From: an uncultured Dehalococcoidia bacterium
GTDB lineage: Bacteria > Chloroflexota > Dehalococcoidia > Lucifugimonadales > UBA3495
NCBI GenBank assembly: GCA_958296445.1
Contig: OY282565.1
Location: 3,211,570 to 3,275,569, forward strand
Length of the DNA: 64,000 bases
Direction of reading: 5' to 3'
Shown here: piece after piece, positions 33,822 to 42,399 of the stretch
Numbering within the stretch: position 1 is the first letter of the stretch
How the letters are laid out: every line of letters starts with the position of its first letter
Notes under the pieces: model-generated
The model's database searches: none
What the model was told of the DNA's origin: nothing
Seen by the model: only the letters and a program-made list of their open reading frames with translations
Translations under genes and position numbers: made by a program

Positions 33822-35240
33822 ATGGCAGACCAAGACATCGCATTGGTAGCTCACCTGATGCGCCGCGCCGGATTCGGAGCGAGCCGGGATGAGATCGAAG
33901 CCAAAGCGGCCCAAGGCTACGACAGCGTGGTTCAGGATTTGCTCAACCCCGCCGGCGGCCTCGACGACGACATCCTGATGCGCTACAACCCGTCCTACTA
34001 CGAACCGGGCGCCATCGAGGTCAATACCCAGCTCTGGGTATACCGGATGATTAACAGCCCCAACCAGCTCCAAGAAAAGGTCGCCCTGTTCTGGCACATG
34101 ATTTTTTGCGCCGGCCACAGCAAAATCGACAGCGGCCAAGAAATGGGCATTATGGTCAATATGTTCCGGGAACACGGCATGGGCCGGTTCGACGACCTGC
34201 TGCTCCGCCTTTCCCAGAACCCGGGGATGATGTACTACCTCGACAACACCGAATCCCACAAGGCCAACCTCAACGAAAACTATGGCCGCGAACTGCTGGA
34301 GCTGTTCTCTCTGGGCGTCGGCAAAGACGGTTCTTTCAACTACAGCGAGGACGACGTAAAGGTCTGCGCCCGCGCCTTCACCGGCTGGAACGTGGCCCCG
34401 GCCTACCCGCCCTTCCCTCATGGCCGCAGCCCCTGGGTCTTCCGCTTCGACCCGGCCGACCACGACGAAACGGAAAAGACTTTCTTGGGCGAAACCGGCC
34501 CCTGGAACGGCGACGACATCATTCGCATCATCTGCGAGCAGCCGGGAACGGCCCGCTTCCTCGCCCGCCATCTGTACAACTTCTTCGTAGCCGACGAGCC
34601 GCAGGTGCCGGCCTGGCGCCTGACCCCGCCGCGGGACGTCGAGGCCATCCAGATTCTCGAGCAGGCTTACTTCGACTCCAACTACTCCATCAAGGCAATG
34701 CTCGAGGCCCTCTTCACCTCTGAGTTCTTCAAGGACGAGGCTGTCCGCTACCAGAAGGTCAAGAACCCCGCCGAGATGGTCATAAGCCTGCTCCGCATGG
34801 TCGGCGAACACCAAGAAATCAAGCCCGGCCTGTTCGAGATTTCCCAAGAACCCAAGTATATGGGCATGGACTTGATGAACCCGCCCACCGTCGAAGGCTG
34901 GCACACCGGCCGCGAGTGGATTGACAGCGGCACGCTGGTGGAGCGCATCAACTTCGCCGCCGAAATGCTGGGCAACACCGAGCTGGATGGGGTGCGCGGG
35001 CTGGTCAGCCGCCTGATGGATCGCGGCGACACCCTCAGCCCCGAACAGTTCGTGGACGGCTGCCTCGATATGACCGGCCCGGTGCAGGTCACCGCCGACA
35101 CCCACGCCCAACTGGTGGCCCACGCCGCCCGGGAAGGCGACCTCAGCCACGGCAGCGACGATGAGCGCGTCACCTTCACCCGCCGCACCGGCGAAATGTT
35201 CCAGATGATCGCCGCCACCGCCGAATTCCAGTTCGAGTAA
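33822..35240 (+). CDS. DUF1800 family protein
   Basis: The 472-residue protein shows the DUF1800 marks: VAHLMRRAGFGASRDEIE, QEKVALFWHMIFC, YYLDNTESHKANLNENYGRELLELFSLG, YSEDDVKVCARAFTGWN and FYNFF-like RHLYNFFVADEP. The molecular function is unknown; members usually pair with DUF1501, as here, and are often exported by Tat. This protein lacks a signal peptide. GGAGGAG precedes the ATG. The gene's leader is long and carries the palindrome described above. Confidence 0.94.
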   Translation: MADQDIALVAHLMRRAGFGASRDEIEAKAAQGYDSVVQDLLNPAGGLDDDILMRYNPSYYEPGAIEVNTQLWVYRMINSPNQLQEKVALFWHMIFCAGHSKIDSGQEMGIMVNMFREHGMGRFDDLLLRLSQNPGMMYYLDNTESHKANLNENYGRELLELFSLGVGKDGSFNYSEDDVKVCARAFTGWNVAPAYPPFPHGRSPWVFRFDPADHDETEKTFLGETGPWNGDDIIRIICEQPGTARFLARHLYNFFVADEPQVPAWRLTPPRDVEAIQILEQAYFDSNYSIKAMLEALFTSEFFKDEAVRYQKVKNPAEMVISLLRMVGEHQEIKPGLFEISQEPKYMGMDLMNPPTVEGWHTGREWIDSGTLVERINFAAEMLGNTELDGVRGLVSRLMDRGDTLSPEQFVDGCLDMTGPVQVTADTHAQLVAHAAREGDLSHGSDDERVTFTRRTGEMFQMIAATAEFQFE

Positions 35241-35405
35241 ACCCGGTTCCCAACGCCGGCCGCTTGCCGAAACGCGGGCGGCCGCACTGCCACCCCCTCA
35301 ATGGGGACGGCGATTCTTAGGCAGCATCAAGCCCGCTCACCCTGAGCTTGCCCCAGCGCGAGGGGGCTTACCGGACGAAAATCACAACGCTTAAAGGAGC
35401 AGCAC

Positions 35406-36545
35406 ATGGTATCGACCGCGAAAGACCCTGTCCTGGCAGTCCTTTCTCTGTCGGGCGGCAACGACGGCCTCAACACCGTTATCCCGCGCAACAACGGCCA
35501 CTATCGGGACTTCCGCCCCACCATCGGCGTGCCGGAAGAGCAGATCCTGCCCATCAATGACGAGCTGGGCTTTCACCCCACCATGGCGCCCCTGATGAAG
35601 TACTGGGAAGCCGGGCAACTGGCCGTGTTCGTCGGCATCGGCTACCCCACCCCCAGCTACTCTCACTTCCGCTCAATGGACATCTGGCACACCTGCGAGC
35701 CCGAAATCATCGGCACCGAGGGCTGGCTGGGCCGCGCCGCCAAGCTGATGGACCCCACCGCCGAGAACGTGCTGACCTCCGTCAACTTTGGCCGCGGCCT
35801 GCCCCGCGCCCTGGTTATGGAAGGCGTCCCGGTCGCTTCCGTCGGCAACCTCGAAACCTACGGCCTGCTGACCGGCATTGACGGCGAGGCCCAGCGCTCC
35901 GACGCTCTGGACGTCTTCGGACGGATGTACGCCCCGGCCATCGGCACCGGCTCGGTGATGGACTACATCCACTCCACCGGCACCGACGCCCTCAAGGGCG
36001 CCGACATCCTGGCTACCGCGCCCGACAAGTACACCTCCAACGTCGAGTACTCCGGCACCGTCGTCGGCCAGTATATGAAAAACATCGCCCAGACCCACCT
36101 AGCCGACTTCGGCACCCGCATCCTGTACACCACGTCGCCCTACAACGGCTTTGACTCCCACGCCAACCAGGCCCAGGCCAACGCCGCCCTGTGGACCGAC
36201 GTCTCCAGCACCGTAGACACCTTCTACACCGACCTGCGTGACCACAACGCCAGCGACAACGTAACGCTGTTCCTGTTCACCGAGTTTGGCCGCCGCGTCG
36301 CCGACAACGGCTCCGGCACCGACCACGGCGCAGCCGGCGTGGCCCTGGCCGTCGGCGAACACGTAAAGGGCGGCGTCTATGGTGTCTACCCGTCCCTAGC
36401 CCCGGCCGACCAGGAAGAGGGCGGCAACCTGAAGTTCAACCTAGACTTCCGCTCCGTCTACTCCACCTTCCTGGAAGACTGGTTCGGCCTCGAAGCCGAA
36501 CCCATCGTCAACGGCAACTTCGAGCGCGTCAAGTTCTTCAAGTAG
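35406..36545 (+). CDS. DUF1501 family protein
   Basis: The 379-residue protein has the DUF1501 beginning VLSLSGGNDGLNTVIPRNN, HPTMAPLMKYWEAGQLAVFVG and YSHFRSMDIWHT. The C-terminal half has FLFTEFGRRVADNGSGTDHGAAGVALAVG, the sulfatase-like metal region. No Tat signal is present, unlike many members. The gap to the DUF1800 gene is 165 bp and includes a repeat remnant (CACCCTGAGCTTGCCCC). The pair is common in Planctomycetes, Verrucomicrobia and Chloroflexota, and the function is unknown. Confidence 0.94.
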   Translation: MVSTAKDPVLAVLSLSGGNDGLNTVIPRNNGHYRDFRPTIGVPEEQILPINDELGFHPTMAPLMKYWEAGQLAVFVGIGYPTPSYSHFRSMDIWHTCEPEIIGTEGWLGRAAKLMDPTAENVLTSVNFGRGLPRALVMEGVPVASVGNLETYGLLTGIDGEAQRSDALDVFGRMYAPAIGTGSVMDYIHSTGTDALKGADILATAPDKYTSNVEYSGTVVGQYMKNIAQTHLADFGTRILYTTSPYNGFDSHANQAQANAALWTDVSSTVDTFYTDLRDHNASDNVTLFLFTEFGRRVADNGSGTDHGAAGVALAVGEHVKGGVYGVYPSLAPADQEEGGNLKFNLDFRSVYSTFLEDWFGLEAEPIVNGNFERVKFFK

Positions 36546-36640
36546 GGGCGCCCCTTGTGGGCGCCCACCGGACGCGCAACCCCCGTAGGGGCGCCCACCG
36601 GACGAAACCACCCGCAGGGGCGCCCCTTGTGGGCGCCCAC
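36543..36640 (+). repeat. Variant palindromic repeats
   Basis: The gap between the DUF1501 and NHL genes contains several copies of GTAGGGGCGCCC with TGTGGGCGCCCAC, a variant of the GGGCGCACAGCC family with a different centre. Open frames on either strand within it are artefacts. The stop codon at 36543 overlaps the first copy. Confidence 0.8.
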
Positions 36641-36753
36641 AAGGCCAAGGCTCGCAATAACCGGGCAACCCAAGGGTTGCCCCTGCAACACGGCAATTCC
36701 GGCGCAGAAAATCCGCGCCGGGGAATCGAACAACACACGGCGAGGTTAAGGAT

Positions 36754-37758
36754 ATGGCAACACATTTCTTCGGTCTGAAAGACCGGACGTTTTACCATAG
36801 CCATGCCGTCGGCCGGAACGAATTTGCCGGCACCGGCTTCCGCAACCCGGTGGATATGGCTATCGCTTCCGACGGCTCGGTATATGTCGTCAACCGTTCC
36901 TACGAAAACCGTCCCGACGGCGTTCATATGACCGTCTGCACGCTGGACGAGGAATACATCAGCGCCTTCGGGGCCTACGGGCAGGGCGACGGCGAGTTTG
37001 TCTGGCCCACGGCAGTGGCGCTGGACAGCAACGACAACGTCTACGTCGCCGACGAGTGGCTGAACCGCATCACCAAGTTCACCCGCGACGGCGAATACGT
37101 CAGCAAGTGGGGCGTCTCCGGTTCCGGCGAGGGCGAACTCAACGGCCCCTCCGGCATCGCCATTGACTCCCAAGGCAATATGGTCGTGGTGGACAGCAAG
37201 AACAACCGGGTGCAGAAGTTCACCATTGACGGCCAATACATCAGCAGCTTCGGCTCCGAGGGCGACGGCCCCGGCCAGTTCAACCTGCCCTGGGGCATCA
37301 GCCTCGACGGCAACGACAACATCTACATCGCCGACTGGCGGAACGACCGGATACAGGTCTTCAACAGCGACGGCGAGTGGCAGCAGTCCATCGGCACCAG
37401 CGGCGACGGCGTAGGCCAGTTCAACCGGCCCAACGGCGTGGCCGTTGACGCCGACGGCGACATCTACGTCGCCGACTGGATGAACAACCGGGTGCAGGTT
37501 TTCGCTCCCGACGGCCGCTTCATAACCCTGTTCCGCGGCGACGCCGCCCTCTCCAAGTGGGGCAAGGACAAGCTAAATTCCAACCCCGATATGATTCGGC
37601 AGCGGAACATAGCCTACTCCAACGACCCCGCCTACGAGCAGCGCTTCGCCCATCCCTGCGGCGTCCGCATAGACGACCAGGGCCGCATAGCGGTCATAGA
37701 CCACACCCGCGGCCGCATCCAGGTCTACGTCAAGGAAGACGAACCCGTCCTCCGCTAG
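36754..37758 (+). CDS. NHL-repeat beta-propeller protein
   Basis: The 334-residue product contains five or six NHL blades, seen as the recurring pattern GxGQFNxPxGIAVDxxGNIYVADxxNNRVQVF (for example VFNSDGEW, VAVDADGDIYVADWMNNRVQ). The beta-propeller usually binds proteins or substrates or, in PAL-like enzymes, acts in cleavage. No signal peptide is evident. It starts with ATG after AAGGAT and probably belongs to the DUF1800/DUF1501 operon, though a 208-bp repeat-filled gap separates it. Confidence 0.9.
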   Translation: MATHFFGLKDRTFYHSHAVGRNEFAGTGFRNPVDMAIASDGSVYVVNRSYENRPDGVHMTVCTLDEEYISAFGAYGQGDGEFVWPTAVALDSNDNVYVADEWLNRITKFTRDGEYVSKWGVSGSGEGELNGPSGIAIDSQGNMVVVDSKNNRVQKFTIDGQYISSFGSEGDGPGQFNLPWGISLDGNDNIYIADWRNDRIQVFNSDGEWQQSIGTSGDGVGQFNRPNGVAVDADGDIYVADWMNNRVQVFAPDGRFITLFRGDAALSKWGKDKLNSNPDMIRQRNIAYSNDPAYEQRFAHPCGVRIDDQGRIAVIDHTRGRIQVYVKEDEPVLR

Positions 37759-37782
37759 GCCATCGCCTACACCGGCAACAAC

Positions 37783-37899
37783 GTAGGGGCGCACAGCCGT
37801 GCGCCCCTTTTGCTCGCTTGACACGTATTGCCAACACCGTGTAATCTAGCGATGTCGGGTGCCTCCAGCAGGCTCGAAATGGTTTGCCCAGCCCGACAT
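37783..37899 (+). terminator. Palindrome plus a second hairpin in a convergent gap
   Basis: A repeat hairpin (37783-37806) with a T-rich tail follows the NHL gene. A second, 9-bp stem (GATGTCGGG at 37852-37860 with CCCGACATC at 37891-37899) stands at the end of the opposite gene. Together they can serve as a bidirectional terminator between the two convergent genes. Confidence 0.6.
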
Positions 37900-38750
37900 C
37901 ATTCGTCCTCTCTAAGAGAGGGCTTTTTCTTTGTCTGCTCCCAAGCGTTTCTTGCCAGATTTACTAGAGGGGAACCATCGGGCCAAATCTTAAGTCCGTT
38001 CAGGACTGCGCCGTCGCGGGCGCTATAAAAATGGCCCAGCAAGTTATTGAAATATGGGTAGTCAATGTTTTCGTAGCGAAAGGCCCGGTAGACGTTGTAG
38101 GCAAGCTGGTCGGCGAGCTGTACTCCGTTGGATAACTCGCTACGGGTGAAAAAGGGATATTCGACGATGTTAGGGAAGCTCATATTCCGGTTGCCATACC
38201 GTTGGAAAGACGCGTGCCGCATCGCAACAGATTGGTTGAGCTTTTTATCAGTGTCGTCCATCACTATCAGTGCTTGATGTTTCCGATGATATTCTTTAAG
38301 ATAGTTCTGCATTCGCTCCAACAGAAACTCGTAGGCGATTGTGTGCAACCTTTCCTGAGTTGTGCCGGGGTACAGATAGCGCTTGTCAATCACAGACGCT
38401 ATCACTACTGCATTCCGTTTTGCCACTTGGCTGAAATAGACATCGGTAAGACGCTGCAAGTCTGCTGGAGCAAGGGCGCGTAGGAAAGGACTGCGTTTCT
38501 CGCGTTCCGTAGGTATGCGAAGCCAATTTGACTTGACCTCGCAGTCGGCAAGCTCAAACCGCCCCTTGCCAGCCTGTTGCAATCGCTCGGCTAGTTCCAG
38601 TTTAAGTTGCGATATTTCCCATTCAAAGGGCCGCCACTGACGTTCATACAGCCCAACAGCGAGCAACACGTAAATGTGCTCCTTGGGATTCTCCGGCGTG
38701 CCGACTGACGGATCGCGTGAACCGGATTCGTCGAGGTAGAAAAAGTACAA
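37899..38750 (-). CDS. DUF3800 domain protein
   Basis: The 283-residue protein has the DUF3800 start FFYLDESGS, ALIVMDDTD in the middle and LADQLAYNVYRAF near the end. These acidic positions recall an RNase H-like active site. Many members sit in defence or mobile regions. Base composition is visibly AT-richer than the flanks, suggesting transfer. The TTG start follows directly on the stop of the upstream gene (TAATTG), so coupling is likely. Substrate unknown. Confidence 0.88.
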   Translation of the reverse strand: MYFFYLDESGSRDPSVGTPENPKEHIYVLLAVGLYERQWRPFEWEISQLKLELAERLQQAGKGRFELADCEVKSNWLRIPTEREKRSPFLRALAPADLQRLTDVYFSQVAKRNAVVIASVIDKRYLYPGTTQERLHTIAYEFLLERMQNYLKEYHRKHQALIVMDDTDKKLNQSVAMRHASFQRYGNRNMSFPNIVEYPFFTRSELSNGVQLADQLAYNVYRAFRYENIDYPYFNNLLGHFYSARDGAVLNGLKIWPDGSPLVNLARNAWEQTKKKPSLREDE

Positions 38751-39107
38751 TTACTCTTGGCCTTCCGGCGGCCCGTAAGGCATCCCGCCGTCAATCCAGG
38801 CCACGATTTCGTCGATCTCCTCGCGCGGCATAAACGGCCCCCTGAGCGGCATCCGCCCGGAGGTGCCGACGCTGCGGGCCAGAGAACGCACCAGTTGCGT
38901 TTCCCGCCCGGGGATGCCCGGCTCAATGGCCCGGATGCCCGACAGCACCGCCGATTGCAGTTCCTCCGGCGTTTCCCAATAGTAGGCGTGGATGCCCGGC
39001 AGCGGCTCGCGCCCCCACCGCTCCTTCCACTTATCCATAATGCCGTCCAGAAGTTCCTTGACCCTAGGCCAGTAGACCACCTGCTCGTTGCTGGAACCTT
39101 CGCTCAT
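38751..39107 (-). CDS. Hypothetical protein
   Basis: The product has 118 residues from the ATG at 39107 (a longer frame begins at 39191). It is soluble, Trp- and charged-residue-rich (VKELLDGIMDKWKERWG), with a C-terminal GPFMPREEIDEIVAWIDGGMPYGPP. That end resembles the helix after a cytochrome-c-like domain, but no CxxCH is present. Its stop abuts the start of the DUF3800 gene. I assign no function. Confidence 0.55.
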   Translation of the reverse strand: MSEGSSNEQVVYWPRVKELLDGIMDKWKERWGREPLPGIHAYYWETPEELQSAVLSGIRAIEPGIPGRETQLVRSLARSVGTSGRMPLRGPFMPREEIDEIVAWIDGGMPYGPPEGQE

Positions 39108-39206
39108 GCTCCCTAATCCGACTTCAGATTGTTGCGGAAAATCCGCGCATTCCCGTTTTCCCGTCCGTTTTCCGGTCCATTTTCCCGGCAACGGCGCCGC
39201 CGCCGT

Positions 39207-39698
39207 TCAGACCGGATGCTCGCTCACCGTTTCCCGTTGCAGCAGCTCTATGGCGTGGTGCAGGACGGGCTGCACCACCTCCAGGCACTCGCGCACCCCT
39301 TTGGTGCTGCCGGGCAGGGTGATAATCAGCGTACTGCCCCGGATGCCGGCCACCGAGCGGCTCAACATCGCCATCGGCGTAAACTGTAGCGTTTTGGCCC
39401 GCATCGTTTCGGCCAGCCCCGGCACTTCCTTGTCCAGGATAGACAAGCAGGCTTCCGGGGTAACGTCGCGCCGCCCCATCCCGGTGCCGCCGGTGGTGAC
39501 AATCAGGTCAACGCCCGGCGCGTCGGCCCACTCCGTAAGCCGTTCCGCAATCAGCGCCTGGTCGTCCGGCACGATGGCCGAGCGCACCACCTCGAACCCG
39601 TCCGCCGTCAGCATATCGCGGATGGCCTGCCCGCTGCTATCCTCGCGGCTGCCCTGCGCTCCCGATGTGCTAACCGTCAAAACACCCAAGCCAAACAT
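39207..39698 (-). CDS. MoaB/MogA family molybdopterin adenylyltransferase
   Basis: From ATG 39698 the protein has 163 residues, family length. It has GVLTVSTSGAQGSREDSSGQAI, DLIVTTGGTGMGRRDVTPEA and STLIITLPGSTKGVRECLE, the MoCF-binding signatures. It adenylates molybdopterin before molybdenum insertion, which agrees with the molybdenum hydroxylases encoded 3-10 kb away. An earlier start (39761) adds a leader with no recognisable function. The gene is not in an operon with other cofactor genes here. Confidence 0.88.
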   Translation of the reverse strand: MFGLGVLTVSTSGAQGSREDSSGQAIRDMLTADGFEVVRSAIVPDDQALIAERLTEWADAPGVDLIVTTGGTGMGRRDVTPEACLSILDKEVPGLAETMRAKTLQFTPMAMLSRSVAGIRGSTLIITLPGSTKGVRECLEVVQPVLHHAIELLQRETVSEHPV

Positions 39699-39906
39699 AA
39701 AGCCCTCCGACGCAAATAATACCATACCCGGCCAAAGCGGAAAATGCGCCCGCGCCGCCATTCCTGCCGTCTACCCGTCATTCCCGCCGCTTACCGTCAT
39801 TTCCCGCGCCCACCCACCCGGCCAAAGGGCGCGTTGACAACCCGGCGGCCCGCGACTATATTCACAGCGAAATACGCCGCAGAACCGGCCCCCCGGAAGC
39901 AAGCCA

Positions 39907-40299
39907 TTGAATACCAACCCCAACTGCGTCTTTTGCCGGATAGTCGCCGGCCGCTCGCCGGCCCGGGTGCGCTATCTGGACAACGACATCATCGTCTTTG
40001 ACAACCTGCTCGACTGGGTGCCGCTGATGCTGCTGGTTATGCCCAAGGAACACCTGTCGCAGATTGGGATGTGGGACAGCGGGCTGCTGCCGCGCTTGGG
40101 TCGGCTGGCGGTGGATCTGGGGGCGATGTACGCGCCCAACGGCTTTCGCATTCTTTCCAACTTTGGCCGCGACGGGCTGCAAAGCCAGAGCCACGGCCAC
40201 CTCCACGTGGTCGGCGGAACTTTCCTCGGCCACTATGTCGAGCACCTAGGCCCGTCCTCCATTCCCAGCCCATACCCGCCCCGGCCCGGCCGGTCATAA
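39907..40299 (+). CDS. HIT-family nucleotide hydrolase/transferase
   Basis: The 130-residue protein has CVFCRIVAGRSPARVRY at the N-terminus, VMPKEHLSQIG, and the histidine triad SHGHLHVVGG, whose middle His is the nucleophile. It hydrolyses AMP-lysine-like or dinucleoside substrates, specificity unclear. The start TTG at 39907 follows GGAAGCAAGCC. The C-terminal tail is proline-rich. It is followed by the crotonase gene 49 bp later, perhaps cotranscribed. Confidence 0.88.
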   Translation: MNTNPNCVFCRIVAGRSPARVRYLDNDIIVFDNLLDWVPLMLLVMPKEHLSQIGMWDSGLLPRLGRLAVDLGAMYAPNGFRILSNFGRDGLQSQSHGHLHVVGGTFLGHYVEHLGPSSIPSPYPPRPGRS

Positions 40300-40348
40300 C
40301 CCGGTTCCCGGCCGCGCAGCAACACACTTCGCAAGGGAGCAAGCCGCC

Positions 40349-41125
40349 TTGTCTGAAACAGTCCTTTACGAAAAGCGGGACAACATCGCCATCATCACCC
40401 TGAACCGCCCCGACGCGCTCAACGCCATCAACCGGCAGTTGCGGGCCGACCTGTCCGCCGCCATAACCGAATTCGACACCGACCCCCAAGCCTTCGTCGC
40501 CATCGTAACCGGGGCCGGGCGGGCCTTCTGCGCCGGCCGCGACCTCAAGGAACGGGCCGAGGACAACGCCGAGGGGGTGCAGGCCCGCGCTTCCCATAGC
40601 ATGAGCCCCGACCGCCCTTATATGTGGCCCCAGACCTGGAAGCCGATGATTGCCGCGGTCAACGGGTTCGCCCTGGCCGGTGGCTGGTCCATCGCCCAGA
40701 TGTGCGACCTGCGCCTAGCCGCCGAGGACGCCCGCCTCGGCATCACCGAAACCAAGTGGAGCCTGCTCCCGCCCTTTGGCACCATCCTGCCCAAGATGAT
40801 TCCCCTTTCGGCAGTGCTGGAGCTGGTCTTCACCGCCGCCCCCATCACCGCCCAGCGAGCCTACGACATCGGCTTCCTCAACAAGGTAGTCCCGGCCAGC
40901 GACCTGATGGAAGAAGCAATGGCCCTAGCCCAGCAAATCGCCGAAAACGCCCCCTTGGCAGTGCAATACTTCAAGGAACTGGCCTACCGCGGCCTGAATA
41001 TGTCCACCCAAGACATATCATCCCTGACTTATCATATGTACGACCAGCTCCTAACCACCGAGGACAGCAAAGAAGGCCCCCGCGCCTTCGCCGAAAAACG
41101 CAAACCCAACTGGCAAGGCCGCTAG
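40349..41125 (+). CDS. Enoyl-CoA hydratase/isomerase family protein
   Basis: The 258-residue crotonase-fold protein starts with VLYEKRDNIAIITLNRPDALNAIN and has the oxyanion-hole segments AFCAGRDLKE and AAVNGFALAGGWSIAQMCDLRLAAEDARLG. ETKWSLLPPFG follows, where a catalytic glutamate is expected. FAEKRKPNWQGR is a typical C-terminus. It hydrates or isomerises acyl-CoA substrates. The start is TTG at 40349 after AAGGGAG. The acyl-CoA dehydrogenase at 52738 is the nearest pathway relative. Confidence 0.93.
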   Translation: MSETVLYEKRDNIAIITLNRPDALNAINRQLRADLSAAITEFDTDPQAFVAIVTGAGRAFCAGRDLKERAEDNAEGVQARASHSMSPDRPYMWPQTWKPMIAAVNGFALAGGWSIAQMCDLRLAAEDARLGITETKWSLLPPFGTILPKMIPLSAVLELVFTAAPITAQRAYDIGFLNKVVPASDLMEEAMALAQQIAENAPLAVQYFKELAYRGLNMSTQDISSLTYHMYDQLLTTEDSKEGPRAFAEKRKPNWQGR

Positions 41126-41148
41126 GCAAACACCATACCCGAAAAAAC

Positions 41149-41263
41149 GTAGGGGCGCACAGCCGTGCGCCCTTTTCTCTAATATGCCAATTGCTGAAAG
41201 TGAGACCCTTCGCTTCGCTCAGGGTGACAAAGGGCCAACGTAGGGGCGCACAGCCGTGCGCCC
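41149..41263 (+). repeat. Two palindromes flanking a GAAG-type repeat
   Basis: Copies of GGGCGCACAGCCGTGCGCCC lie at 41149-41172 and 41240-41263. Between them is CCTTCGCTTCGCTCAGGGTG, half of the other dispersed repeat. The unit separates convergent genes and may act as a terminator. Nothing else is seen in 41126-41310. Confidence 0.88.
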
Positions 41264-41310
41264 TTTTCTCCGATATTCCAAACTTTGCCGGACGGATTGA
41301 AACCCGCCCC

Positions 41311-41799
41311 CTACAAACCATCCAGCGGAATGACTCCCGTATCTTCAAGCTCCTGACAGATTTCCACTACCAGCTCCAGGTCAAGACGCAATCGGTCGGA
41401 TATGTCATCGTAGCATAGCGTTTCTCCGCTGGCGAACAGGTCAATGATTTCGGCCTGGGCTTCTTCTTTCGGGATTGTCCTGATCTGAATTGCCGGTTCC
41501 GGGCAGTCTTCCGCCGGTTCGGCCTTCAGTTTCATCCCCAGCAAGCGGGTGATGCGCGACACCGCCGCGAATGAAGGGCCGCCGTCTTCGGAGAGCTCCT
41601 TACGCAACTCCTCGCCGGTAATTCCGGTTTCGTACTTTATTCGGTTTGTGTCTAGGGCCCGCGCAATATGGCCTAGAGCGGCCCGAATCAGCCGACCATC
41701 CCCGGAGTTTTCATCTACGACAACTTCAAGATAACAACGGACATCTTCCTTAGTGTGCAAGTAGTCTACAGGATCCCACGGGATGAGCTTTCCAGCCAT
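41311..41799 (-). CDS. HI1420-type antitoxin with a C-terminal winged-helix-like extension
   Basis: The N-terminal 100 residues match the 'probable addiction module antidote' family by eye: DPVDYLHTKEDVRCYLEVVV, AALGHIARALD, YETGITGEELRKELSEDGGPSFAAVSRITRLLGMKL. The C-terminal 60 residues (IRTIPKEEAQAEIIDLFASG, LDLELVVEICQELEDTGVIPLD) closely resemble the end of the neighbour at 42019, so the domain is shared. The usual HI1419-like toxin gene is not adjacent. The ATG has GGAGG upstream. Toxin-antitoxin function is therefore unproven. Confidence 0.75.
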   Translation of the reverse strand: MAGKLIPWDPVDYLHTKEDVRCYLEVVVDENSGDGRLIRAALGHIARALDTNRIKYETGITGEELRKELSEDGGPSFAAVSRITRLLGMKLKAEPAEDCPEPAIQIRTIPKEEAQAEIIDLFASGETLCYDDISDRLRLDLELVVEICQELEDTGVIPLDGL

Positions 41800-41837
41800 T
41801 GACTACCTCCATTCTCGGGCCAGCCGTTGAGCGAGTC

Positions 41838-42038
41838 CTACGAATCGCCCGCGCGTTCCTTCGGCCGGGGGTAAAGCGGCATTTCAATCACGCAATAAGC
41901 ATTGTCCCGGGCCGTAACCGTAACCGCCCGATGCCGCCCTGACTGGTTGATAATCCGGGGCGGGCTTACCCTTCTGGAAACAACGAGTATCCGGTCGCCG
42001 CGCAGGGCGTCGCCTGTATTAAACAGCGTTGTAGGCAT
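41838..42038 (-). CDS. Small hypothetical protein
   Basis: The 66-residue frame overlaps the stop region of the upstream gene by 20 bp and has a plausible codon composition (LRGDRILVVSRRVSPPRIINQSGRHRAVTVTARDNAYCVIEM). No family, signal or membrane segment is recognised. It would link the two antitoxin-like genes into a single unit. The ribosome site is weak, so it may not be real. Confidence 0.42.
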   Translation of the reverse strand: MPTTLFNTGDALRGDRILVVSRRVSPPRIINQSGRHRAVTVTARDNAYCVIEMPLYPRPKERAGDS

Positions 42039-42342
42039 CTAAGCCTATCACCCCCTCGTCCAGCAGTTCTTGGCAGATTTCCACCACCAGCTCCGGCTCG
42101 ATGCCCAGCCGCTCCATAATATCGGAGTAATACAATGGCGCCTCAGTTTCGCCAAAGATCTCGGCGATTTCGTATTTGGCTTGTTCTCTGCTGATAGTCC
42201 TAAGCGTAATTACCTTGGGGGCGGGTTCCTCTGCAATCCGGGCAAGCTCCGACTCCAGAAAAACCACCCGTTCCCGCAAATCGGCGACTTCACTAAGCAG
42301 ATGTTGAATTACCGCGCTCTGGTTCTCCGCCATCAAAGTCAT
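42019..42342 (-). CDS. Small coiled-coil and winged-helix-like protein
   Basis: The product from ATG 42342 has about 107 residues. It begins with a leucine/valine-rich coiled coil (LLSEVADLRERVVFLESELAR). It ends with ITLRTISREQAKYEIAEIFG and MERLGIEPELVVEICQELLDEGVIGLDAY, matching the C-terminal domain of the 41311 gene. TGGAG precedes the ATG. It resembles a partner subunit using the same small domain. I know no named family for the full protein. Confidence 0.7.
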   Translation of the reverse strand: MTLMAENQSAVIQHLLSEVADLRERVVFLESELARIAEEPAPKVITLRTISREQAKYEIAEIFGETEAPLYYSDIMERLGIEPELVVEICQELLDEGVIGLDAYNAV

Positions 42343-42399
42343 AGCGCACTCCAGCACGTTAGGATGTGCGAGCATCGTAGGCGAACCTTGCTGCCAGCG

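Noticed and set aside
37899-38750. Retron or CRISPR-associated role for the DUF3800 gene
   Set aside because: No reverse transcriptase, Cas or other defence gene lies next to it in the window.
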